From positions 5,506,501-5,570,500 of the forward strand of contig CAMRHE010000063.1 of the NCBI GenBank assembly GCA_947044405.1: 64,000 bases of DNA. Direction: 5' to 3'. Of the stretch, positions 35,111-45,389 are shown piece after piece; position 1 is the stretch's first letter, and the number at the start of each line of letters is the position of its first letter. Source of the DNA: Leptodactylus fallax (lineage: Eukaryota; Chordata; Amphibia; Anura; Leptodactylidae). The position numbers and the translations under genes are program-made. Under the pieces are notes generated by a model. The model saw only the letters and a program-made list of their open reading frames with translations. It was not told where the DNA came from and did no database searches.

Positions 35111-35835
35111 ACGACATCTCTCTGGTAATACTGGATCGGACATGCTGGGAGACACCAGAGACTGCAATAAAGTGAATAGACAAGCCTGTCCATTAGGGCC
35201 TAGAGATGTCATAGGACCCCCTATTCTATGAGCCACATCAATGGCCTCTCATCTGAGTGGCAAGTATCCCGAAATATCTGTCTGTGGATGGGTGTCTTCC
35301 ATTTCTGGAAAGTCGGATGCTGACTTATAGAGAGCTACATCCCAATAGGTGGCGCTAGAGGTATAGTTATTTGCATATTCTTTCCCAGAATCCCTAGTGG
35401 AGGATGAAGGGCCTTTAGGACTCCAAACGCCTACAAAGATGGGCAGTCTCCTCAAGAGGACATAGTACCCTTCCTGATGAACAGCCAATGATTGAAATGG
35501 CTAACATGTAATACTACATTTCCCCTGAAGTGGGCGCTATATAGCTAACTGTAGGGTCCTTAGCAAAATAATTTTTGTGTTGGATGTTTGATGGGTAGGA
35601 GGCATCTCTGCCATGTTCAATTTTCTGTTTGTGCCCCCAGCAACAAGCTATTGGTCCAGGAGGAATTCCACCTCAAAATCAGCTCCAAATTCCGTGGCTT
35701 CAAATTCCTGAAGCTGAATGCTTCAGTTAGGAAAATACTCCTTTCCCATAATGCCTTGTGATCAGTTAGGAAAATTTCTGCTGTGTGAACGATCCCAAGG
35801 AATTCCCAAAGTTCCCTCTGCCACATTTACCACTG
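35111..35835. other. No gene recognised
   Basis: GATCAGTTAGGAAAATTTCT at 35760 repeats part of TTCAGTTAGGAAAATACTCC at 35723, a small local duplication. No gene. Confidence 0.4.
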
Positions 35836-35922
35836 CTCTAAATGGCACCAGGTAAAGAAGGGTCACATTACACATTTTGCACTGGGGCCCTGAAGCGTCA
35901 GGTTATGCCTCTGCCAAGACGT
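35836..35922 (+). mobile_element. Partial hAT-B MITE
   Basis: CTCTAAATGGCACCAGGTAA, CATTTTGCACTGGGGCCC and the end CAGGTTATGCCTCTG match the last 80 bp of the copy at 50365-50533. The first half is missing. Confidence 0.6.
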
Positions 35923-36494
35923 ATTGCACTGCTCCGAAGATATATTGGCTGTAGTAAAGCCGCCTTCTTACATTTCAGCCTTGTTAAAGCAGCACGAAAA
36001 AGGATCTGTGTTGTGTCCAGAGGCTGGCGCGGTGCCAGGGGGTCGGCGTGGCACCAAATGTACACCCAAATGGCTGCTTTAGATTAAGAACCTTTGGACG
36101 AGACATTCGGTGCAATTACAACTCTCATTCTCCTTCCTGTATGGATGGACGCTGCCTGTTCTCCGGAGCGCAGTGTGACGGTCGTCTGTGTGTAACCTGA
36201 CCCGTGCAGGATGGTTTGCAGTATAATATGTTGGCGTTCACCATCTGGTGCGGAGATGAAAACAAGGGCAGGGGGACAAGATCTCCAAAGAAATCATCCT
36301 AAATGTGCTTCTCTTTGAGCGTTGTACACAGCTGAGGTAGGCCGATCTATAGATGGCGACTCAAAAGCTATAGATGTGCGCCGTATGTTTACAAGTTACC
36401 CTTTAAAGGGGGTTTAAGCTGGTGTCCTATGCTTAGTATAGGTCCTCACCGATCAACAAGAGGGGCCGTGGTGATTGAGGGCGATTTACTACCA
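35923..36494. other. No gene recognised
   Basis: No repeat or coding signal stands out. Confidence 0.4.
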
Positions 36495-36900
36495 ATTCAC
36501 CAGACACAGCGCCGCCTTCTAACATATGGCTGTGTCTGGTACTGCAGCTCACCAAGAGCTCAACCCCATTAAAAGGGGATTTCCCTCTAGCAACACTTAT
36601 CTACTAAAAATAGGATAGGGACATGAGAAAAGGGTCTCTGGATCCCACATGTGAATGGAGCAGTAGTGCACACGTGTGACCACCACTTCTAAGGGACTGG
36701 CTCTACCATAGAAATTAATGGAGTCACGGTCACTTCCATGTTTTGGACTTGGAGCCCTGCTCCTACAGTCACTAGGGTCCCAGCAGTTAAAGCCACAGCA
36801 ACCTGTGGATAGATAGTAAGTGTTGTTAGTGGAAAAACTAGAATCCTGGAGTTGCAGTACCAGGTATGGCCACAAGTAGTGCTGCAGTTTCTTTTACAAT
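36495..36900. repeat. Two half hairpins (F8) around a GGGTC-type repeat
   Basis: CACAGCGCCGCCTTC and GTGTCTGGTACTGCAGCTCA (36500-36550) form a left half. GGAGTTGCAGTACCAGGTAT and CCACAAGTAGTGCTGCAGTT (36847-36890) form a right half. Between them, 36590-36800 is an inverted 'GGGGTCC' dispersed repeat. A later repeat probably inserted into the loop of one hairpin and split it. Confidence 0.55.
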
Positions 36901-37725
36901 ATCTCCTCAAGAATAAAGGAAAGGGCATGTTGAAATCCAGACTGACCAATGCTTCCTCTTTTGCCATCAGGTTGCTTCCCCCACCCCATATATTTTTGAA
37001 AAGACACCACGATAGACAGACATTTACAATCCCGGAACACACTGGGGCCCATTTATCGTGCCTTGGATGCCGGTTTTCTGACATTTTTGTCTTACGTGCA
37101 TGTGTTTTTGCGCAAGAAATGAGACTTTTCCCATTTTCGCGTCCAGCTCCCCACTTTTCTAATATAGTGGTCAAAATGAGGCGGGAATGTAGTCGAGCTG
37201 GGGATGGGCCGACTGGGCCTGGGGGTGAGTTACAGTAGAAATCTCCGACAGTCTGGTACACAGAACCTCTTTATACAGGGGAAACATATGAAATCCTGTT
37301 AATAGGAGCTGCGGCATCTTGTATTCCGAGGACCTATATTAAACTCTATGATGAGGGGTCATTCTACAATTCATAGGATCTGTAAGAGCTGAACGCCCTC
37401 CTGATAAACGCCGTACGTCGCCCATATTTGTAGATGTACGAGATGAAATAGCGGCTCTTACAATTCATCAAAGGAATCCTCGTTGTAACAGAAGTAATTA
37501 GCGCTCGCCGATTCTCAGAAAATATTTCTCAAGTACAAAGTGCTGGTCGGGGCTTTGTGAGCTGCAGCACGTGACGCAGCCCAGCGCTACTTTTATGAGT
37601 ATAATTCTCCTGTTACTGAATTTGGGGGATCAGTCGGGGAGGGCATGTAAAAATATGAGCTCTGCGCTAGATTGCAGAGAATTCTGTGGTGCTGAATCCA
37701 TTGCTTAAAAAGTGGTCGCTTAACA
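36901..37725. other. Unassigned intron; possible unique segment 37380-37640
   Basis: A minus-strand frame of 190 aa (36689-37261) overlaps the repeat above and shows no domain. 37380-37640 looks non-repetitive, with AGAAGTAATTAGCGCTCGCC and an E-box in GCAGCACGTGACGCAG (37564-37579). It is a candidate regulatory segment only. Confidence 0.3.
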
Positions 37726-37759
37726 TTTTGTTGTGGAGGGGATCCAGGTGGGTCACTTA
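37726..37759 (+). repeat. Left 34-bp inverted repeat around nested MITE
   Basis: Starts TTTTGTTGTGGAGGGGATCC and ends GGGTCACTTA. Its reverse complement, with two mismatches, is at 38411-38444. The two lie just outside the F2 element at 37765-38409. Confidence 0.9.
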
Positions 37760-37764
37760 CTTAA

Positions 37765-38409
37765 ATAGAGTCTGTCACCAGAACCAGCATATCACCCCAG
37801 CCCCGCAGATAGATAGGTTAGTGTCACCAGACCCAGCATATCACCCCAGCCCTGCAGATAGATAGGTTAGTGTCACCAGAACCAGCATATCACCCCAGCC
37901 CTGCAGATAGATAGGTTAGTGTCACCAGAACCAGAATATCACCCCAGCACTGCAGATAGATAGGTTAGTATCACCAGAACCAGCATATCACCCTAGCCCT
38001 GCAGATAGATAGGTTAGTGTCACCAGAACCAGCATATCACCCCAGCCCTGCAGATAGATAGGTTAGTGTCACCAGAACCAGCATATCACCCCAGCCCTGC
38101 AGATAGATAGGTTAGTGTCACCAGAACCAGCATATCACCCCAGCCCTGCAGATAGATAGGTAAGGGTCACCAGAATCAAACAATACTTGGCCCTTGTTAA
38201 TCGCTTCCTCCGTTGACGAGATAATTCCTTTGGATCTCTTTGGAGCAATGGAGACTCCCTCGTTGCTCCAAAGAGCTCCTTTGCGTATTGACAAAAACTC
38301 TAATATCTTGGCAAAAGAGGAAGGGGAAAACACTGTTTGATTCAGGTGGCCCTAACCTATCTGTCTGCGGGGATTGGGTGAAAATCTGGATTCTGGTGAT
38401 ACACTACCT
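37765..38409. mobile_element. TTAA-flanked foldback MITE, family F2 copy b, one arm expanded
   Basis: TTAA at 37761-37764 and 38410-38413; ends ATAGAGTCTGTCACC and GGTGATACACTACCT. The left arm contains eight 49-bp units (37774-38165; GTCACCAGAACCAGCATATC, ACCCCAGCCCTGCAGATAGA, TAGGTTAGT). The right arm has one unit. The middle (GAATCAAACAATACTTGG, CTCCAAAGAGCTCCTTTGCG, CTGTTTGATTCAGGTGG) matches copies a and c. This copy shows directly that the minisatellite grew from a MITE arm. Confidence 0.93.
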
Positions 38410-38410
38410 T

Positions 38411-38444
38411 TAAGTGACCCATATGGATCCCCTCCACAACAAAA
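38411..38444 (-). repeat. Right 34-bp inverted repeat around nested MITE
   Basis: TAAGTGACCCATATGGATCC and CCTCCACAACAAAA, 32 of 34 identical to the reverse complement of 37726-37759. It includes the last three bases of the right TTAA. Confidence 0.9.
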
Positions 38445-38719
38445 CACACTTCTGGATCTCCACCCTTGATACCCTCCACACTTCTGCCAAGTTTTTACTT
38501 TTCTGTTCCATCATAGGAGCACAAAAAGAAAAATAATGGCACCCCATATCCGTCATACGATTAACAGCAACATTGCTCAACAGACCCCCTTTGAGTTTTA
38601 ATGGGGTCTTTTCGATTCCCCATGGCATCCTTTATTTTGAAGGGGAGAAAAGAGATGCGTGCAACGCATACGATAGAATTTTGACTGCAACCTCCGATGG
38701 AAGTGTGAACAGGGCTTGA

Positions 38720-38900
38720 GGGAGATCTACACTACGTTCACACTAGCTTCAGCCTATCAGTTGTTGTGGTCCGTTGCAGGACCAGGACAACAGATGGGCT
38801 CTGTATGTGACCACTGATATTGCAGTCCACCTAACAGACCCCATTAACTATAATGGGATCCATCAGGTTTCCAATCTTTCAAAACGAAACAGCTGGCCAA
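38720..38900 (+). repeat. Dispersed 'CCATTAACTATAATGGGATC' repeat
   Basis: Contains CTACGTTCACACTAGC near 38732 (a Harbinger-like end) and a self-complementary CCCATTAACTATAATGGGAT at about 38842. A half element related to the MITE at 44035-44212 is likely. Confidence 0.5.
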
Positions 38901-38969
38901 AAAAGTCAAACTTTTTCGCCCAATGATTTAGGGGACACAGTACGATGGAGTGTCCAATGCAGATTTGAA

Positions 38970-39075
38970 TGTAAGCAGTTGCCCATAGCAACCAGTGAGG
39001 TTTCTGCTTTCATTTTCCATAGGGTCTCTGTAACATGAGAGCTGGAGTCCGATTGGTTGCCATGGGAACCTGCAC
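38970..39075. repeat. Inverted-repeat element with two RFX-like X-boxes
   Basis: GTTGCCCATAGCAAC (38978-38992) and GTTGCCATGGGAAC (39056-39069) both fit the X-box GTTGCC/GGCAAC pattern, the first with one extra spacer base and the second with one mismatch. They sit in flanking arms CAGTTGCCCATAGCAACCAG and GATTGGTTGCCATGGGAACC, which pair as an inverted repeat. I recall such pairs in frog and fish MITE-like repeats. Binding is not shown. Confidence 0.6.
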
Positions 39076-39284
39076 CACTTTTCTCTCACACTACTTTTGA
39101 CAAAGCTCGCATTTCCCACTGTCATATATTGATGGCTGAATGGTGAAGGTTGGGCGTTTGGGACCACCACTGATATTAGAAATAAGGGATTACGGTGCCC
39201 CTTTGGCATCAATCCTAACCATGCACTGTGCCAACAATTGCCATACCGCTGAAGTTTACGGGTTTTAAGAAAGTAAAATGGGAC

Positions 39285-39345
39285 TGAGCTGCAGTACCGG
39301 ATGCAGTCACAAGCATCGAGGTGGCGCTCACTTGCTTTATTCTGG
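39285..39345. repeat. Half copy of hairpin family F8
   Basis: ACTGAGCTGCAGTACCGGAT and CATCGAGGTGGCGCT are the right-arm blocks only. Confidence 0.6.
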
Positions 39346-39399
39346 TTAGGTTATCCCATAAAAAAGCTTTCAAAAATTAAATAATAATAAAATAATAAA

Positions 39400-40019
39400 A
39401 TTATTGTAAAAATAGAATAGTTTTAATGCGGCGCAGTGCAGCAATCACACAGGATGTCCTCCACGTCAAAAGACCTTTATACTATAAGATTCACGTGCAA
39501 GAACCGAAGAAACCTTCATTGTAGCTGCGAGAATAGTCTCTTTATACGGATAAGAATTTCACCTTTACTGTAAACATGGAGCATATAGGACGTCTGAATG
39601 GCGGCACGGCTCCTGCGGTTGGGGACTGGGGCCTTATAGGGGGAGAACGTATCCTGCCTGCAAGCAATGTAGTCATTCAGTGGTCGCCTCTCATGAGATC
39701 AGGTGGTCCCCCATAAAATATGCACCCACCATGATGCTGTGAAGGAGAACTGTCATTTCTTAAAGTGCCCCAACCCAATACAGTTATCCTAGCCTGTCTA
39801 GCAGATATGGTTTTTTATAGCTAGGTTTGTCTGGGAAAGCTGGGTGGCAACCTATATAGTAGCCATCAGAAATCCAATTTAGGTTTTGACCCAGATTTCC
39901 TACATTTCTGAATGAAATATCACCATATTGATAGATAACTAAGTAAATTATGAGGTTTTCACTCAGCTTTCTTAAGCTTCTGAATGACAGTTCTGCCTAG
40001 TTACGCAGAGAAACATGGT
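39400..40019. other. No gene recognised
   Basis: Short A/T tract (AATAATAATAAAATAATAAA) just upstream at 39380. The words CTGGGTGGCAACCTATATAG (39839-39858) and CTTTCTTAAGCTTCTGAATG (39967-39986) foreshadow the repeat that follows. Confidence 0.4.
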
Positions 40020-40905
40020 CTTATATTGATCTTTGTGGGAGCTGAAATGGCGGCCATATTGGTTGTCACCCAGCGCACTTCTGCCAGCTCCCATATTGGC
40101 ACATTGCTATACAAATCTTCAGTTATGCGACAACTCTTGTGGGAGCCAGGATGGCGGCCATATTTGTTGGCACACAGCTTTCCTGTACTTACACACACAC
40201 ACACACACAAAAGTGCTCTCATAATGGTATATAACTATGTGACAACCCCTGTGGGCATTGTGACAACAGCCATATTGGTTGTTACCCAGCTTTCCCATGC
40301 TTCCTTAGTTATACGAGCAAACATTCCCCCATAAATAGAAATGGCTGCCATATTGGTTGTCACCCAAGAAAGATTCTTTTTTTTTTTTTTTTCAATTTTC
40401 TTTTTGGGAAAGCTGGGTTGTAACCTATTATAGTAGCTTTCATAGCAGCCACATGGGTTGTCACTCAGCTTTCCTGGGATTCTTAATGGAACTTCTGTCT
40501 AGTTACGCATAGAAATATACTTCCATATTCCTACTTTACTCTGTTCTGGAAAAGTTGGGTGACAACCCCTGTAGAAGGTGCAATGGCTGCCATATTCGTT
40601 GGTTGTCAGAGTAACCCAACTTTCCTATACTTCTGAACGGCACTTCTTCCAGAGAAGCACATGCATATCTAAGTAGATATTTGGTTCTGGTATAGTTGGT
40701 TGACAACCCCTGTGGAAGCTGCAATGGCTGCCATATTGGTTATCAGAGTCACCCAGCTTTCCTATACTTCCGAACGGCACTTCTTCCAGAGAAGCACATA
40801 CATAATCTAAGTAGTTTTTCTGTTTTCCGGAAAAGTTATGCAGGATCTGAGATGGTGAATATTTTGGTTGCCACCCAACTTTCCCAAGACGATAGGATCT
40901 AATAG
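40020..40905. repeat. Degenerate tandem repeat with GCCATATTGG motif
   Basis: Units combine GGTTGTCACCCAGC, TTTCCTATACTTCTGAACGG and ATGGCTGCCATATTGG. The best-preserved pair is 137 bp apart (TTTCCTATACTTC at 40621 and 40758). GCCATATT recurs at 40053, 40157, 40269, 40347, 40589 and 40730, usually after ATGGCNG, which resembles the YY1 site. Poly-T lies at 40377-40392 and (CA)n at 40190-40209. Short frames here are not genes. Confidence 0.75.
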
Positions 40906-41319
40906 GAGAAGACAACTTGAGAACTTGTATGAAGTGGATTGTATTGGAGGTGAAGGGTTAATAAGCTGCAGAATATTCTAAGTTAATTGTTCCGTTTTTT
41001 TGTTTTTCTCGCAGTCTTTTCTGTTTTTCTGCCTGGGGCATAATGACATTGAAATCATGGACAAGTGTCCAGTATAAAGAATATGCAGCGCCCTGCTGGC
41101 ACCATGAGTCACGTTCGGTAGTCAGCTGGCCCTATATTAGCAATTCTGATTAGAGGCCGCCGACATAATGATGAAGGATTTATGCATTCATCGCTCAGTG
41201 TGTCCGACCTAGGACAAATCACTTGACATCAGCACGCCTTACCTTCTAAATTATATGAGGGCTGATGAGTCAATATGGCCAGACTCAGACCTATAAAGCA
41301 GAATGTGGGCTTAAAACCG

Positions 41320-41355
41320 TTGCAGTACCAAACACAGCCCAAAAGGGGCGCTGTT
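41320..41355. repeat. Half copy of hairpin family F8
   Basis: CGTTGCAGTACCAAACACAG followed by AAAGGGGCGCTGTTT. Confidence 0.5.
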
Positions 41356-41400
41356 TATGGTAAACAAAGTAGACCTAATATCTTAATCTCATAAAACTCC

Positions 41401-41895
41401 TTTAAGGCAGAAGTATAGAAAACCACTTCGACATATATATGTAAAAAATTAGCTAAAAACACAAAAATTTGTGACCAATATTTAGCGTTTCATACTTAAA
41501 GGGAGTGTCACCAGACCCCAGCATATCATCCAAGCCCTGCAAATAGATAGGTTAGGGTCACCTGAATCAGGCAATGTTTTCCCTTTGTGAACTGCTGCCT
41601 CAGTTGTCGAGATATCACATTTTTGTTGATATGCAAATGAGCACTTTGAGCGATGGCGGCGCCCTTGTTACTCCAAATTATTGACACAAACAGCAATTCA
41701 CAAGGGGGAAAAAACATTTTGATTCCGGTGACCCTAACCTATCTATCTGAGGGGCTGGGTTGAAATGCTGAGTAATGGTGACACAATCCCTTTAAGGCAG
41801 AAGTATAGAAAACCATGACATACATAAGTAAAAATTAACCTGAAAATGCAGGAATATGTCACCAGATTTTCGCATTTCACAATTGAAGTGGTACA
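41401..41895. repeat. Direct duplication of about 100 bp flanking a MITE
   Basis: TTTAAGGCAGAAGTATAGAA plus AACCA is identical at 41401-41425 and 41791-41815, 390 bp apart. It continues with diverged matches (CATATATATGTAAAAAATTA versus CATACATAAGTAAAAATTAA, then GTGACCAATATTTAGCGTTT versus GTCACCAGATTTTCGCATTT). The F2 element lies exactly between the two copies. Confidence 0.8.
41500..41791. mobile_element. TTAA-flanked foldback MITE, family F2 copy c (292 bp)
   Basis: TTAA at 41496-41499 and 41792-41795; ends AGGGAGTGTCACCAG and GGTGACACAATCCCT. CCCTGCAAATAGATAGG pairs with CCTAACCTATCTATCTG. No tandem expansion, so it represents the simple form of the element. Confidence 0.92.
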
Positions 41896-43768
41896 GCCCC
41901 CTTATAGAGTGATGGTATATCCCTAGATTATTATATACTTTATGGTCAGTGGTGGTCAGACACTACTTGTGAAATTAAAGGGGTGTGATTCCTTTAAATA
42001 TGTCCTTATACCCTAGTGGTTATTCATGGAACTGCAACCATGGATGGAACATTACCATGGATGGCCAAATGTCGCTATGCAGAACCCGCGTTGCAGGGAT
42101 CTATGGATTCTTACATTTTCACTTGGATGAAATTTCCTTATGACAGCTGAACCACATCACTGACAAGAAGTGTTATCGTGGGAATATAGAAATTTTTTAT
42201 GTGAATATTTAAGAAGATGACTGGCATAACTATAGGGTTGCAGTGCAGCTGGACCCAGAACACAGAGGGGCCACAGGTCACCCATAAGCAGGCCCGCAAG
42301 CCAGGGGGGGCCCACAGTTCCCCCCTCAACACACTAGGGCTAGTTAAACTTTTTTGTTCTCCTTTCTAGTTTCCTTTGATGGCAGTCTGGTGGTGTTCAT
42401 CTGGTGAACTAGAGTGAGTAGATTCATGATCCAAAGCCTTCCACTGTCAGAAAGGTGAAAATGAACCCTTTAAATGCAAAAATAGCAGTTGATCATCAGC
42501 ATATAGTCAAGTGGGATTTTGTGAGGGAGTCTGTGGTACAAAAGGGGTTACTATGTGTGGGGCCCTGACAGGGAATGGGAATGATGAGTAGCTTGTGTAG
42601 TCGTCATGGTGGTCTGGGCCAGATAGAGAAGGGAAATCTAAATGCTGCAAAAATGTACAGATGGGACACGACTGACGATTGTAAGGAGAAGTTGTGTCGG
42701 GGGGTCTCAAGCTAAGCTTTTGCTCCAAGGCCCGTCCCTTTAAATATGATAACATCCCCACTCCTTGGTGCCTATTTTGGAGAGCCCTTGAAATATTGGA
42801 CTTCTAAAATGAGGCAATTCAAATTTTATCTGAAAAAAAATCCTGAAATTTGTTTATTCAGAATCTCACTTCAGCGCATCTTCCGTAAATTAAAAACCAA
42901 TTTGTTAATTCTGTCAGATTTTTTTTTTTCTTTTTAATGTATTTCTTATCATTCATCTCAATCTCAACCAACAACAAATAATTGAATTAGTTTTCGGGCG
43001 CCCTTGACGGATCTGTCACAAGCAATGTGTGAATGAAGTCTTTGGTTGCTGTTGGCGCAGGTAATCTGAGGACTGTAATTAAAATGTCCTGTTTGTTCTG
43101 TGTCACGTCCAATCCCATTTGTTGACTGTTTTAATTGATTTTTAGGCAATTGTGTCCTCCTGTATTTGTCTATAGAAGTTGATGCATTGTAATTGTTTAT
43201 TATTGTACTATACCTGGGAAAGGAGGGAATAGAAAGATGTGCAGAGGCTACACAACTGATTTTCAAGGGACCAAACAGGAGTGTTGGGTGCAATCGCACC
43301 AGGCCGAGGAGCCTTAGGGCCCCAGAAGGTGTCTGTTCCCTATATGAGGAGACCAGTACATTATATCATGATACATTATAGTTAGAGGGCTTGGTTCAGA
43401 TTTTACATTGGGGGCCAGAAGTTTCATGGCCTCTGGGGCCAAAGATGTACATATGACATAGGCAGGGCTTGTGACTGCTGTAGGGCCCATTGACAGGAGG
43501 GGGCCCAGCCAAGGTTGACAGCGTCCCTTATTTCAATGCGGTATCGTTGCCTAATTAATAATATATGCACAAGTCTGGACAACTACCTAATGACTGACCG
43601 GGCCTTAGTAGGTGACCACTTTGGTCCCCAAGACGGTGGAGATCCAAAGTAGTCTCCATCTGCTTGTTGCCAGAATATAATTTCCACCCTTCTTAGGTTC
43701 TTTTTTCCCTATAGATATTTCACTAATGAGTGAGGTGAGCAATCAGAATAAATATCCCAAAATAACAC
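41896..43768. other. Unassigned intron with MITE fragments
   Basis: 42222-42300 (GGCATAACTATAGGGTTGCA, GCTGGACCCAG) resembles hAT-B. 43415-43515 (TGTAGGGCCCATTGACAGGA) resembles the same family. The rest shows no exon or structure; a minus-strand frame of 111 aa at 42964-43299 has no domain. Confidence 0.4.
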
Positions 43769-44500
43769 CCATAGTGGTTGTCACCTGTTTTTGAGCTCGG
43801 TAAGGGAAATGAGACCAGAGCTGTTATTGAAGCTTGTTGATTCATCATATGACCTACCCAAACAAAGATCTTCCTTCTGCGCAGGCTTCTCGTTGAGGGT
43901 AGTGGAGAAACACCAGTTTAGGTACCCCAGGTAGATGGCCATAGTGGTTGTCACCTGTTTTCGAGCTTGGTAACAAAATGAGACCAGAGCTGTTATTGAA
44001 GCTTGTTGCCTCATCATATGACCCTCCCAACTAAGGTTAGGTTCACACATGCGTCTGATCTACGTTCAGGGTTTCCGTCCACGAATCCACTTAATCCAAG
44101 CATATTTTTCTGGCGGAAACCCAGCGGACCCCATTATAGTCTATTTAAGCGGAGTAGGTTTCCTCAAGTGGACCCAAAGAACAAAAACCAGAACACAGGT
44201 GTGAACTTAGCGTAATGATCCTGCTTCTCAACAGGCTTCTTGTTGGGATAGGTAGAGATACTCCAGCGAAGGTAGCAGCAGGAGATGACCATAGTGGTTG
44301 ACTTGTCACCTGTTTTTGAGCTTGATAAAGAAATGGGTCTCTAACAGTAGTTAAAGCTTGTCGACCCATCATATGATCCACCTAACTAAGGATCCTCCTC
44401 CTCCATCGTCTTCCCCTTGGGAGAAGTAAGACACACCAGTATAGGTACCACAATTTGATGTCCAATAATGGTGGTTTTGTTCTTCCTGCCGGTCTGGGAT
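43769..44500. repeat. 170-bp tandem repeat, four units, one interrupted
   Basis: CCATAGTGGTTGTCACCTGT starts at 43769 and 43939 (170 bp apart), then at 44289 (350 bp on, which is 169 bp once the 178-bp insertion and its 3-bp duplication are removed). A decayed fourth unit (CCAATAATGGTGG) begins near 44462. Each unit continues with GAGACCAGAGCTGTTATTGA, AGCTTGTTGATTCATCATAT and CAGGCTTCTCGTTG in variant forms. The CATAGTGGTTGTCACC start is shared with the array at 40 kb and the hairpin at 47.45 kb. Confidence 0.88.
44035..44212. mobile_element. Harbinger-like MITE (178 bp) with TAA duplication
   Basis: Begins GGTTAGGTTCACAC and ends GTGTGAACTTAGCG. TAA occurs at 44032-44034 and 44213-44215. 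The neighbouring unit reads ACTAAGGATCC where this one reads ACTAA[element]TAATGATCC, so the empty site is visible in the sequence. The interior GGAAACCCAGCGGACCCCAT and CCACTTAATCCAAGC has no frame. Same class as 10816-11068. Confidence 0.93.
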
Positions 44501-45389
44501 CTGTTCGCTGGACTCATTTTGTCCCTACAGTAATATTAATAAAACTAAGTGCAAGGTCTGGTAAATGTATTGAAAATTATTTTCACGTTATGTTTGTGCC
44601 CATTAAAGTGGCCACCATTTACGGTACATAGATCCCAACGTAGTATCTATGATCACACGACGTGCAATGTTTTCCTCATCTCAACACCTTTGTATAAATG
44701 TGCTTCATCTGTAGATTTGTCCTTACAGTGCAAAATGTCACTGATCGAAAAAAAAAAGGGCTGAAGGCTCTTGTCAGAAGAATCTAGATAAACATTTCTA
44801 GCATTGCCTGGAGGCCTTATACCAACATTCCTGGTAGCCTGAATGAATGGCATGTGAGCCATCCAGCTCATCACATGACCCCGGTCAGCTGCACTCAGCA
44901 AATTCTCACACTGTATAATCGACTTCATGCATGAAAAGTTAATTTTTGGACAAAAATCTGAAAAACTTCAGTTTCAACCACAGACTTAATTCCATGAAAA
45001 CATTCCTCTTAGGGAATGTGCTTATAGATACAGTATATGTATAGAAAACCTTATGTGAGGGAATCTGGAGGAACATGGTCCAGGCCTTTCATGGTGTGTG
45101 GCCCCCTAATGAGGGTTCAAGATCATTAACATACCTAAGGGTTGGAATTTGGAAACCATTAGACTTATTAATAGACTCTGATCTTTTTGGTTATGTGAGT
45201 CATGGAGGGTTGATCAAGAAGTACTGTAGAAGTTCTTACTCTTCCACCGACCTAAAGGCATAGTTGCCAAAACTTAGTCCCTGCCCATTTATATAGGAAG
45301 TGTCACCAACCTAAGGGACCTGAATCACAAGTGTTACATCTGACCCCCTTTATCACTCTCTAAAAGAAAGACAAACCCAGACACTTGAA
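44501..45389. other. No gene recognised
   Basis: No exon seen. A minus-strand frame at 44653-44928 has no domain. Confidence 0.4.

Noticed and set aside
36689..37261. 190-aa minus-strand open frame
   Set aside because: Starts in an F8/GGGGTCC repeat, has no domain or codon pattern, and overlaps frames on the other strand.
40053..40739. SRF (CArG) sites at CCATATTGG
   Set aside because: A CArG box needs six A/T bases between CC and GG; these have five.
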